Below are positions 42,674-51,142 of a stretch of 64,000 nucleotides of DNA, piece by piece. Numbering within the stretch: position 1 is the first letter of the stretch; each line of letters begins with the position of its first letter. Below the pieces are notes generated by a model. It ran no database searches and was not told where the DNA came from. It was given only the letters and a program-made list of their open reading frames with translations. This DNA is from Halobacterium jilantaiense (GTDB taxonomy: Archaea > Halobacteriota > Halobacteria > Halobacteriales > Halobacteriaceae), in contig NZ_FOJA01000001.1 of assembly GCF_900110535.1 (NCBI RefSeq), forward strand, positions 1,364,001 through 1,428,000, in the 5' to 3' direction. A program made the translations under genes and the position numbers.

Positions 42674-43639
42674 GTGCAGCGGGTGATTCGAGCCGTCGGG
42701 TACGTCCTGTTGCTCGCCACAGCGACAGGGCTGCTTGGGGGCGTACTCGTCGAACCGACAGACGTCTCGTTCGCCCGCGTGGGGTTCACTGGGAGTCTGG
42801 TGGTTGCTGGGGCTGTAACTGCAGCCGTCGAGCGCCGGGCCACGTTCGATAGCCTCGCCGCCACACCCCTCGAGCCGAGTGACGCTGCCGACGCCTTCGC
42901 GGTCGTAGGCGCGGCCGGCCTCACGTACGTCCTGAGCGTTCACGCGAGCTTCGGACCCGTCCTCGCGTCGGCGCTCGTCGGCGTTGCTGCTGGCGTCGGC
43001 ACTCCCGACGTCGATACCGCCGCGTACTGTGGGTCGTTCGTCGGCATGGCGTCGCCGACGGTGTTCCCCTCTGTCGGCCTCGTGTTCGCGGCAGGCCTCG
43101 TTTCCGGAGCAGCGTTCGTCGCCGCGAGAGAGTCGTTCGTCGGATTCGGCGGTAAGCTCGGTACGCTTGCGCTGTTTGGATGCAGCACGACCGGGCTGCT
43201 GTTGGGTATCGATTACGCTAGTACAGCCGGAGTGCAGTGGGGCTCCGCCGCGATCACGGTGCCGGTAGCCGCCGTCGCTGCCGTGACTACCGCCGCTTTG
43301 AGCGTTCGCTGCGGACTCGGCGCAGTTGTCGGGTCGGCGCTGGTCGGCCTCGTGGCGGGGTTCACGTTGCCGGTCGTCGCACCGGACGTCGGTGGGCTGC
43401 TGGCGACTGTCGCGTTCTGTGCATCCTTCGTCGGAATGTCGACGCGCGAGCGACTGGGGAGCGAGGCCCGGGTCGGAGTCGCTGGGGGGCTGTGTGGCCT
43501 CGTCTTCATCCTCGTCGCTCCAGCGTTCGCCGGTGCAGGCGGGAAACTCGGCACGACCGCCTTTATCTCGTGTCTGGCGCTGGCAGGCACCGACCGACTC
43601 GTCACTCGGGTGGGTGACCGGTTCGGGATGTCCGGGTAA
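42674..43639 (+). CDS. polytopic membrane protein with internal duplication
   Basis: The 321-residue protein starts at GTG 42674 and has about ten hydrophobic helices. Two similar halves are visible: YCGSFVGMASPTVF with GFGGKLGTLALFGC, and FCASFVGMSTRERL with GAGGKLGTTAFISC. Such inverted or direct duplications are common in transporters. No family is recognised; haloarchaeal. It begins 200 bp beyond the tRNA-Phe scars, so it could have come with an old insertion. Confidence 0.65.
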   Translation: MQRVIRAVGYVLLLATATGLLGGVLVEPTDVSFARVGFTGSLVVAGAVTAAVERRATFDSLAATPLEPSDAADAFAVVGAAGLTYVLSVHASFGPVLASALVGVAAGVGTPDVDTAAYCGSFVGMASPTVFPSVGLVFAAGLVSGAAFVAARESFVGFGGKLGTLALFGCSTTGLLLGIDYASTAGVQWGSAAITVPVAAVAAVTTAALSVRCGLGAVVGSALVGLVAGFTLPVVAPDVGGLLATVAFCASFVGMSTRERLGSEARVGVAGGLCGLVFILVAPAFAGAGGKLGTTAFISCLALAGTDRLVTRVGDRFGMSG

Positions 43640-43855
43640 CGGCCGCCAATGCGAGCTGCGAGCGCTGACCTGACCGCTCGGGCTTCCGTTCCGACGACGC
43701 AACCGTTCGTGGTCAGCCAGCAATCGACACCGAGACGCCGTGAGACTGGGACTCATAGCGCGGCGAAGCGAGCACGTCTCGCGACATGCAAATCGAGGGC
43801 GGCGTGACTCGGAGTGGCGGATTTCGGGTGGAGCGTCGGCGGCGCGAACGACCAG

Positions 43856-46249
43856 TCAGTCGTCGGTGGCGCGCTGCGCCACCGGCGGCTCGTCGCTGGA
43901 CTGCACGGCGGGCCGCCACTCGAGGTCGCCGCTGTAGTGGAACGCGGTGTGGTCCCGGGTGGGGTCGACGACCGTCAGCGAGAGCCAGTCGTTGTCGAGG
44001 AGCGTCCGCACCGCGTCCACGTCCGCGAGGGTGTCGGTCACGCGGTCGACCGGTGCGTGTACGACTGCCTCGAGTCGAATCGGCTGGTGGTAGGGCGTGT
44101 CGTCGTCCCGGCGGACCGACTGGAGCGGGAGGCCGGTCTCGGCGTCGCCGCCGTTCCCCTGGTAGACGCCGACGTTCCCGACCGGGTTCTGGGTGACCTT
44201 CGACCCGCTCCCGTAGACGTCTGGGTCCACGGTCGCGAAGTAGTACTGGCTGTTGATCCACTGCCCGACGACCAGCGGTCCGGAGAAGATGGCGGCGAGC
44301 GCGTCGCCGTCCGGGTCCGTCCGCCAGTCGTAGGAGTGGAGGAACGCGCGACCGTCGAGGTCGAGGTCGGCGGTGAGGTCGCGGGGCCCCACGACGAAGC
44401 CGGCGTTCCCGGCGAGCCCCCACTCGGGCCGGGTTTCGGCCCAGTCGCCCGCGCGCCGGTCGACCGTCTCGACCGGGTCGTCGCTGCCGGCGCGTTCGGC
44501 GGCCGCGGACTCGCGAGCGGCGGCGAGGTCCTCGCGGACCGCAGCGAGGTCTTCGGCGTGAGTCTCCGGGACGTGGCGGTCGTAGAGGTCGACCTCGTCG
44601 GTCGTGGTGTTGTGTTCGCCGGCGACGAAGACCGTGTCGGCGGGGATGTCGATGCCGCGGTCGCGGAGGCGCTCCCGGACCGCGTCCTCGTTGCAGATGG
44701 CGGCGAGCACGCGCGCACTGGGGCCGCCGGGGTTGCCGGCGCACGCACCGCAGTCCAGGGCGGCGTCGAAGGGGTTGTTCGCGGTCTCGCTGGCGTGCCC
44801 GACGAAGGCAACGACGCGGGCGAACGTCTCCCAGCCGAGCAGGTCGGCGGCCGTCGCGGCGTACTCGACTTTCTCCTCGAGGGTGAGTCCGGCGGGCAGG
44901 TCGCCGTCGCCACCGTCGGCGGCGTCGAGCGCGGGGTCACAGAACTCGTGGGTGTCGGGGACGCGGTCGTCGGCGGCGTCGAGGAACCCGTGGACAGAAC
45001 CCGGACCGAGCGTGCGCGCGGCGAGCGCGGCACCGTAGGCGGCCCCGGTGCTCTCCACGAAACTGAACGCGGTCGCGGCGTTCGTCTTCAGCGCGTCGAT
45101 CATGTCCCGGCCCGTGTCGAGGACGCCGGTCCAGCGGTCGTGCGTCTCCCGGGTGGTGGCGTGGTCGTCGGCCGGGTCGTCGGCGACGTAGTGGGCGGCG
45201 TCGACGATGGGCGGGCACGCGTCGACGGTCGTGGTCTCACCGTAGCCCTGGTAGCGCATCGGGACGCCGAAGAAGCCGGCGTACCCGTGAGTCTCGTAGT
45301 CGCCGGCGGCCTCGACGTGCCGCCGAATCACTTCCGACCGCGTGTCGATGCAGAACACGAACTGGGCCGCCGGTCGGTCGCCGGCGTCCGGGTCCCGGTC
45401 GGCGCTGGCGTCGGCGACCGCGTCGACGAGGTCCCCGCGGTAGGTCGCCTCCCACGCCCGCAGCCAGGCGTCCGCGAGCGGCCGGTCGTCGGACGCCTCG
45501 CAGCCATCGCCGTCGCCGTCGGGGACGAGCGGGGCGTCGAAGCAGTCCGCGAGCGCGAGGCGCACGGCGACGTACCCGGTGAGCGAGATTGGGTGTTCGG
45601 CCTGCCAGTCGCTGCCGTCGCGGACGCGGTTGTTGACGAGCGCGGCCCATCCGGGGAGCGCAGCGAGGTGGTGGCGGAAGGCGTCGGGCCACCGGTCCTC
45701 GTGGTGGTCCGCGAGCAGGCTCCGGATGGCGTCGACGGGGTCGTCGGGGAGCGCCGCGAGCCGGTCGGCGTCGGGAATCTGGCTGTCGTGGCGGGCGACG
45801 GCCCGAACCGCCTCGTAGAAGCCGCGCTCGCGGTTCGGCATCGGCCAGTGGGCCTTCCCTTCGTCCAGGAAGGCGGCGAGCCACTTCGCGAACGCCCGGT
45901 CGACGCGGGCGTCGGCTGCCGACGTCCGGGAGGCGTCCGCGTCGCGGTCGGTGGCTTCGAGTTCGTCGAGGAGCGCCTCCGGGTCGCGGTCGTAGCCGGC
46001 GTCCTCGAGTTCCCTCGCGAGACAGTCCGAGTCGATGCGGCCGTCGCGCCACGCGCGCCGGAGGACAGCGGCGGCCGGGTAGCCGTCGGCCCCGAAGCGG
46101 CGTTCGCCCTCCCGGACGGCTTCGTGGAACGGCCGGTCCTCGAACCCGGCGAGCGGGTTGGCAGTCACGAACGAGTGCAGCGGCCACGCGCGGCCGACAT
46201 CGGCGGCGGCGGCCCTGACGGCGTCTTGGACGTCGATTTCAGTGCTCAT
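43856..46249 (-). CDS. dabA: inorganic carbon transporter subunit DabA
   Basis: The 797-residue DUF2309 protein has a carbonic-anhydrase-like zinc site: Cys and Asp in FCIDTRSE near residue 297, then GHASETANNPF and DCGACAGNPGG, with His and Cys 15 residues apart as in bacterial DabA. DabA hydrates CO2 vectorially with DabB, accumulating bicarbonate. It is soluble or peripheral, on the cytosolic side. The start overlaps the dabB stop by 11 bases, so the two are coexpressed. Confidence 0.9.
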   Translation of the reverse strand: MSTEIDVQDAVRAAAADVGRAWPLHSFVTANPLAGFEDRPFHEAVREGERRFGADGYPAAAVLRRAWRDGRIDSDCLARELEDAGYDRDPEALLDELEATDRDADASRTSAADARVDRAFAKWLAAFLDEGKAHWPMPNRERGFYEAVRAVARHDSQIPDADRLAALPDDPVDAIRSLLADHHEDRWPDAFRHHLAALPGWAALVNNRVRDGSDWQAEHPISLTGYVAVRLALADCFDAPLVPDGDGDGCEASDDRPLADAWLRAWEATYRGDLVDAVADASADRDPDAGDRPAAQFVFCIDTRSEVIRRHVEAAGDYETHGYAGFFGVPMRYQGYGETTTVDACPPIVDAAHYVADDPADDHATTRETHDRWTGVLDTGRDMIDALKTNAATAFSFVESTGAAYGAALAARTLGPGSVHGFLDAADDRVPDTHEFCDPALDAADGGDGDLPAGLTLEEKVEYAATAADLLGWETFARVVAFVGHASETANNPFDAALDCGACAGNPGGPSARVLAAICNEDAVRERLRDRGIDIPADTVFVAGEHNTTTDEVDLYDRHVPETHAEDLAAVREDLAAARESAAAERAGSDDPVETVDRRAGDWAETRPEWGLAGNAGFVVGPRDLTADLDLDGRAFLHSYDWRTDPDGDALAAIFSGPLVVGQWINSQYYFATVDPDVYGSGSKVTQNPVGNVGVYQGNGGDAETGLPLQSVRRDDDTPYHQPIRLEAVVHAPVDRVTDTLADVDAVRTLLDNDWLSLTVVDPTRDHTAFHYSGDLEWRPAVQSSDEPPVAQRATDD

Positions 46250-47726
46250 TGTGGTCCTCCGTGGGAGACAGCAGGGTGTGGGTCGGTGGCTGCGTGGCGT
46301 TGACGAGGCGCACGTAGAGCCGGTCGCTGACGCGGTACGCGCCGGTCTCGATGGCGACGTACGTCGCGAGGAAGGCGGTCGCGATGAGGGCGTGGACGAC
46401 AGTCAGGTCGGCCGGTGCGACGGCGACCGGGCTGCCGGCGAGCAACCCCTCGACGGCGGTGTAGGTGAGGGCGTACACCGCGACGCTCGGCAGGAAGACG
46501 AGCGGGGCGGCCGCGTACCGGTAGGTCGCGGGGACGCTGGTGCTGCGGAGCGCCGCGCGGGTGGCGTGCATCGTCGTCAGCACGACGAGGCCGGCGAGCA
46601 GGAGGCCGGCGTCCACGTGGAGGCCCTTCCCGGTGATACCGGCGAAGACGGCACCACCGACGAGGCCGGTGACCACCGTGGCGGCGGCGCGGACCGGCCC
46701 GGTGCCAGTGGTCTCGTGCGCGGTGTCGGCGGGGGCGGTGTGTTCGACCTCCTCGCCGACTGAGAGGAACAGGTAGGCCTTGTAGCAGCCGTGGAGCACG
46801 AGGTGGGCGACGGCGGCGGCGAAGAATCCGAGGCCGACCTGCAGGAGCATGAACCCCATCTGGCCGACCGTCGAGCAGCCGAGCCTGGTCTTGGCGTCGA
46901 CCTGCACGGACTTCAGGAGCTTCCCGGTGAGGGCGCTGACGGCACCGACCGCAGCGACCACGAGCAGGACACTTGCGTCCGCGGTGACGACCGGCGCGAA
47001 CCGGACGAGGAGCACGCCGCCGGCGTTCACGAAGCCGGCGTGCATCAGCGCGGACGCTGGGGTGGGGGCCGTCATCGAGGACAGCAGCCACGTCTGGAAG
47101 GGCACCAGCGCGGACTGCACCATCGCCGCGAGCAGGAGCGCCCCGGCGGCCGTCAGGAGGACAGGGTCGGGGAGCGTATCGGCGGCCGCGGTCGCGCCGG
47201 AGACCGTCGTCGCACCGGTCTGCCACGCGAGCACAGCGGCGGCCACGGCGACGAGCGCGGTGCTGGCGAGGAAGTACCGGCGGGCGAGGCGGCCGGCGGC
47301 CGCAGCCTGGGGCCAGTCGGCACCCCCGTGGCCGATGAGGGCCGCCATCGACAGCCCCATCGCGAGCCACGCCGCGACGAACAGCAGCAGTGCGTCGGCC
47401 GCGACGAGGACGAGCACGGCGAGTGTGAACGCGAGCGTCAGCCCGAAGAAGCGTCCGAGGGCGCGGTCACCGGCGAGGTACCGGCGGGCGTAGCTGTGCA
47501 CGATGCCGCTGAAGAACGTGACGGCCACCCAGAGCACGACCGTCAGGCCGTCCACGGCGAACGGGCCGGCGGTCACGGCTCCGTCCCGGACGAACGCGGC
47601 GAGCGCGACGAGGCTGCCGAGCCAGAGCAGCCAGACGAGCCGCGTCACCGCGAGCGGGAGGCGGGCCGGGTCGCGCGGTGGTGCGTCGAGCGGTCCGACA
47701 GTCGTCGTCGAGTCGTCTCCTGTCAT
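46239..47726 (-). CDS. dabB: DabB: proton-conducting membrane subunit (complex I ND5/MrpA-like)
   Basis: The 495-residue protein from ATG 47726 has about 14 membrane helices with the NADH-dehydrogenase/Mrp antiporter pattern. Lys-containing helices and a Lys-rich loop (TGKLLKSVQVDAKTRLG, then STVGQMGFMLLQVGLG) are typical. It gives DabA access to the ion gradient. It is the first gene of the pair, 160 bp downstream of an Lrp-type regulator on the same strand. Confidence 0.88.
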   Translation of the reverse strand: MTGDDSTTTVGPLDAPPRDPARLPLAVTRLVWLLWLGSLVALAAFVRDGAVTAGPFAVDGLTVVLWVAVTFFSGIVHSYARRYLAGDRALGRFFGLTLAFTLAVLVLVAADALLLFVAAWLAMGLSMAALIGHGGADWPQAAAAGRLARRYFLASTALVAVAAAVLAWQTGATTVSGATAAADTLPDPVLLTAAGALLLAAMVQSALVPFQTWLLSSMTAPTPASALMHAGFVNAGGVLLVRFAPVVTADASVLLVVAAVGAVSALTGKLLKSVQVDAKTRLGCSTVGQMGFMLLQVGLGFFAAAVAHLVLHGCYKAYLFLSVGEEVEHTAPADTAHETTGTGPVRAAATVVTGLVGGAVFAGITGKGLHVDAGLLLAGLVVLTTMHATRAALRSTSVPATYRYAAAPLVFLPSVAVYALTYTAVEGLLAGSPVAVAPADLTVVHALIATAFLATYVAIETGAYRVSDRLYVRLVNATQPPTHTLLSPTEDHNEH

Positions 47727-47886
47727 CGTTTGCGGTCGGTCGGCGGCGGAGCGAGGCGAGAACGGCGCGTGCACTCGCCGCCGGCCACTACCAGCTATTC
47801 GAACGTAGTGGTTGTTAAAGCTGTCTGAAGCTACCACTTCGTTCGTGCTTGTGCGAATAAGGACCGTATTGTTCTTTGAGCCGCGC

Positions 47887-48366
47887 TTACTCTTCGTTCG
47901 CGCCGTTCGTGTCGAAGCGCCCGAACGGCGTCGTCTCGTGGCTGCGCACGAGCACCTCGTCGGCGACGGTCAATCCCATGTCGAGGAGCGCCTGCGCGAC
48001 CGGCGTGATGTCGTCGTCGGACCGCCCCACGGCGGTCACGAGGAGGTTCTGCTCGCCGGTCACCAGCTCTTGGACCGACACCACGCCGTCGATGTCGAGG
48101 ATGTCCTCGATCAGGTCCCCGCGTTCGGGGATCGACGCCGTACAGAACAACAGCATCCGGAGCGGATACCCCGACTCGTCGTAGTCCACGTCGGCGCTGT
48201 ACCCCTTCACGACGCCGTCCGACTCCAGGCGTTGAATTCGCTTCCGGACGGCGCTGTCCGAGATGCCGGCCCGGTCGGCGATGTCGGCCGACGACGCGTT
48301 ACGCGCGTCGGCCTGGAGGGCGTACAGGATGGCGCGGTCGACGTCGTCGAGCGTTCCGTCGTCCAT
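47887..48366 (-). CDS. Lrp/AsnC-family transcriptional regulator
   Basis: The 159-residue protein has an N-terminal winged helix (DIADRAGISDSAVRKRIQRL) and a C-terminal RAM domain (RMLLFCTASIPERGDLIEDI, VQELVTGEQNLLVTAVG). It binds DNA as an octamer-forming regulator. Directly upstream of dabBA on the same strand, it may control that pair, but the effector is unknown. Confidence 0.85.
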   Translation of the reverse strand: MDDGTLDDVDRAILYALQADARNASSADIADRAGISDSAVRKRIQRLESDGVVKGYSADVDYDESGYPLRMLLFCTASIPERGDLIEDILDIDGVVSVQELVTGEQNLLVTAVGRSDDDITPVAQALLDMGLTVADEVLVRSHETTPFGRFDTNGANEE

Positions 48367-48529
48367 GCGTCGGCGTTCGAGCGGCCGGTACTTACGTTTG
48401 CAGGACCCGCGGCCGACCGCTGAATCGGCGACGAGCCGGCTCGAACGGTCGCCTTACGCAGAGTTCGGTGAGGTTTCTGCAGACACCGGCCCGATTAACA
48501 ATCAGGGGCGGGCGGTAACAGTGAGACGC

Positions 48530-48799
48530 ATGGCCCAACAGATGCAAGCAGAGCGGTCGAAAGATGCCGCCGAACGAACCGGACGAGACCCATTCGTCGT
48601 CGCCGCGCTGGCGTCCATCCCGCTGTCGTGGTACTACTTCTTCGGAAAGAAGGACCGCGAGCGGGGAATCCTCGTCGGGCTCTGGGCTCCGACGCTGCTG
48701 GCGTTTGGGAGCTACTTCCGGCAGGCGCGGATGCACGAGATGATGGAACGCAGTTCGAGCAGCCTCGTCAGTCGCGTGCAGCGGGTCGTCGAACAGTAG
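48530..48799 (+). CDS. small membrane protein (89 aa)
   Basis: ATG 48530 opens an 89-residue protein with two short hydrophobic stretches (VVAALASIPLSWYYFF and GILVGLWAPTLLAFGSYF) between charged ends. No family is recognised. It is divergent from the Lrp gene and upstream of the sulfatase. Confidence 0.6.
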   Translation: MAQQMQAERSKDAAERTGRDPFVVAALASIPLSWYYFFGKKDRERGILVGLWAPTLLAFGSYFRQARMHEMMERSSSSLVSRVQRVVEQ

Positions 48800-48950
48800 A
48801 CTGGGACGCGGCTAGCGCCGCGCGCCGGAGCGGTGCGTGGCGACGCGCCAGTCCAGTTCCGACCATTGCTTCTCGCCGCCGAGTAGGCTGCGGCCCGGAA
48901 CCGACAAGCGACGACTTACTATCGGTATCGCCGTGCAACGGAGGGGAACG

Positions 48951-50408
48951 ATGGCTTCACAGCCGAACGTCGTCGTCGTGGTCGCCGACACGACCCGGGT
49001 CGACGACGCCTACGACGCAGCGGTCGCCCCGACACTCGCGGACCTCGCCGACTCGGGGACGCGGGCGACGCGAGCGTTCTCCGCGGCACCCTGGACGCTC
49101 CCCTCGCACGCGTCGATGCTCACTGGCACGCACACGTCCCGGCACGGCGCGCACGCGGGCCACGAACGCCTCGACGGCGACCTCCCGGTGCTCCCGGAGT
49201 GTTTCCGGGCCGCCGGCTACGACACCGTCTGCGTGTCGAGCAACACGTGGCTGAGCGTCGAATCGGGCTTCGGCCAGGGGTTCGGCGAGTTCGAGCAGAC
49301 CTGGCAGGCCGTCCAGTCGGAGAACGCGCTCAGCGAACTCGTCGACGAGACCGAAGAGCGCCGGCTCCGGGCTGTCGGCCGGCGGCTCTTCGACGGCAAC
49401 CCCGTGGCGAACGCGGCGAACGTCCTCTACCGGCTGCTCGTGCGCGGGCGGTCGGACGACGGCGCGGCGCGCGCCACGTCGTTCGTCGAGGACTTGCTCG
49501 CCGGCCGGGACGGCGACGACCCCTTCTTCCTGTTCGCGAACTACCTCGAACCGCACCTGGAGTACCGGCCGCCGCGCCGGCTCGCCGAGGAGTTCCTGCC
49601 GCCGACGGCGTCCTACGAGGCGGCGATGGACGTGCCCCAGGAACCCTGGGCGTACCTGGCCGGCGGCGTCTCGCTCTCGGAGTCGGACCTGGCGATGCTG
49701 CGCGGGCTCTACCGGGCCGAAATCGCGTACGTCGACGAACAGCTCGCGGCGCTCAGGGAGGCACTGCGGGCGGCCGGCGAGCTGGCGAACACGGTGTTCG
49801 TGGTGACGGCCGACCACGGGGAGAACATCGGCGACCACGGGCTGATGGACCACCAGTACTGCCTCTACGACTCGCTGGTCCACGTCCCGCTCGTGTTCTC
49901 CGGCGGCAGTTTCGAGGGCGGCGGCGACCTGACGGAGCTCGTGAGCCTCGTCGACCTCGCGCCGACGCTGCTCGACGCGGCCGGCATCGACGCGCCCGCG
50001 GCCCGCGAGTCGTTCCAAGGCGTCTCCGTCCACCCGGACGCGGACACCGAACCGAGGGAGTTCGTGGTGAGCGAGTACGCCGAGCCGCAGCCGTCGATGG
50101 CCGCGCTCGAACGCAATCTCGGGCGTGTGCCTGACGACCTCCGCGTCCACGACCGGTCGCTGCGCGCGGTCCGGACGGACGCCCACAAACTCGTCTGGGG
50201 GTCAGACGGCTCGCGAGCGCTCTACGACCTGGACGCCGACCCGGGTGAGACGACGGACGTGGCTGTCGACCGGCCGGCGGTCGTCGACGACCTGACGGCG
50301 ACCCTCGACGACTGGCTGGCGTCCTTCGAGCACGCGGACGCCGACGGGCCGGTGACCATCTCCGGGGACCGCAAGGACCGGCTGGAACAGCTCGGGTACC
50401 TCCAGTAG
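48951..50408 (+). CDS. sulfatase-family hydrolase
   Basis: The 485-residue protein has the alkaline-phosphatase-superfamily metal sites: VVVVADTTRVDD at the N-terminus, APWTLPSHASMLTG near residue 50 (Thr/Ser in the nucleophile place, no Cys, so no formylglycine of the usual CxPxR type), and VTADHGENIGDHGLMDH near 285. The substrate may be a sulfated or phosphorylated glycan or lipid. No signal peptide, so cytosolic. ATG 48951 gives the standard start. Confidence 0.85.
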   Translation: MASQPNVVVVVADTTRVDDAYDAAVAPTLADLADSGTRATRAFSAAPWTLPSHASMLTGTHTSRHGAHAGHERLDGDLPVLPECFRAAGYDTVCVSSNTWLSVESGFGQGFGEFEQTWQAVQSENALSELVDETEERRLRAVGRRLFDGNPVANAANVLYRLLVRGRSDDGAARATSFVEDLLAGRDGDDPFFLFANYLEPHLEYRPPRRLAEEFLPPTASYEAAMDVPQEPWAYLAGGVSLSESDLAMLRGLYRAEIAYVDEQLAALREALRAAGELANTVFVVTADHGENIGDHGLMDHQYCLYDSLVHVPLVFSGGSFEGGGDLTELVSLVDLAPTLLDAAGIDAPAARESFQGVSVHPDADTEPREFVVSEYAEPQPSMAALERNLGRVPDDLRVHDRSLRAVRTDAHKLVWGSDGSRALYDLDADPGETTDVAVDRPAVVDDLTATLDDWLASFEHADADGPVTISGDRKDRLEQLGYLQ

Positions 50409-50497
50409 GCCGCGAGAAGTGCCGTAGCCCCGGCTTACCGGTCGTCAGAACGCGGCACGCGGCGACTCGTCGGAGCGCGACCGGTCGGCGCGGAGAA

Positions 50498-50878
50498 TCA
50501 GTCGGAGTTCGAGACGGCGTCGAAGTCCTCTTCGGCGACGTGAGCCGGGTTCGCGTCGTCGCCGCGGAAGCGTTCGGCGAGGAGCGCGCGCCACTCGGCG
50601 GCCGGTGGGAGCGGCGTGTTGTCGAACAGCGAGGTGTCGTCGGGGGCGCGGAAGACGGCGATGAGCGACCACATCGTGCAGGCGGAGAACGACCCGAGCG
50701 CGGAGAACTCCATGCCGAGCGTGAAGAACGTCATCGAGTAGACGCCGCCGATGAGCATCGAGGGGATGCTCGTGGCGCGCGGAACGCGGGCGGCGGCGTC
50801 CCGGAGCGTCGGGTAGAGGAAGATTACGGAGGTCATGCTGCCGACGAGGAAGACGATGTCCTGCCACATCATCGGCAC
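50498..50878 (-). CDS. haloarchaeal membrane protein, function unknown
   Basis: The 126-residue protein has three hydrophobic helices (IVFLVGSMTSVIFLYPTL, SMLIGGVYSMTFFTLGM, ACTMWSLIAVF) and a charged cytosolic tail. It looks like a half-transporter (SemiSWEET size), but no signature is present. Confidence 0.6.
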   Translation of the reverse strand: MPMMWQDIVFLVGSMTSVIFLYPTLRDAAARVPRATSIPSMLIGGVYSMTFFTLGMEFSALGSFSACTMWSLIAVFRAPDDTSLFDNTPLPPAAEWRALLAERFRGDDANPAHVAEEDFDAVSNSD

Positions 50879-51142
50879 TCACTCGTGAACTCAGCCGTAG
50901 TCAGTTGGGGGTGGTACTCCATACAGTAGGCACAGCCTGCAACCCTAAGTATAGATTGGTTACTGGCGGTACAGACCCCCTACTGCCAGTTTAGAGGGAG
51001 AACGGGTTATCGCGTCTCTCGGACGAACTGCGATTTTGGTTCGGCGAGCGTACAGACCCAATCCGGTCACAGTAGTTGCACGTGCTTCGGTACCATTACT
51101 CGAAAGCGTCGGTAAGCCAGCAGTACCGAAGCGAGTAGACAC

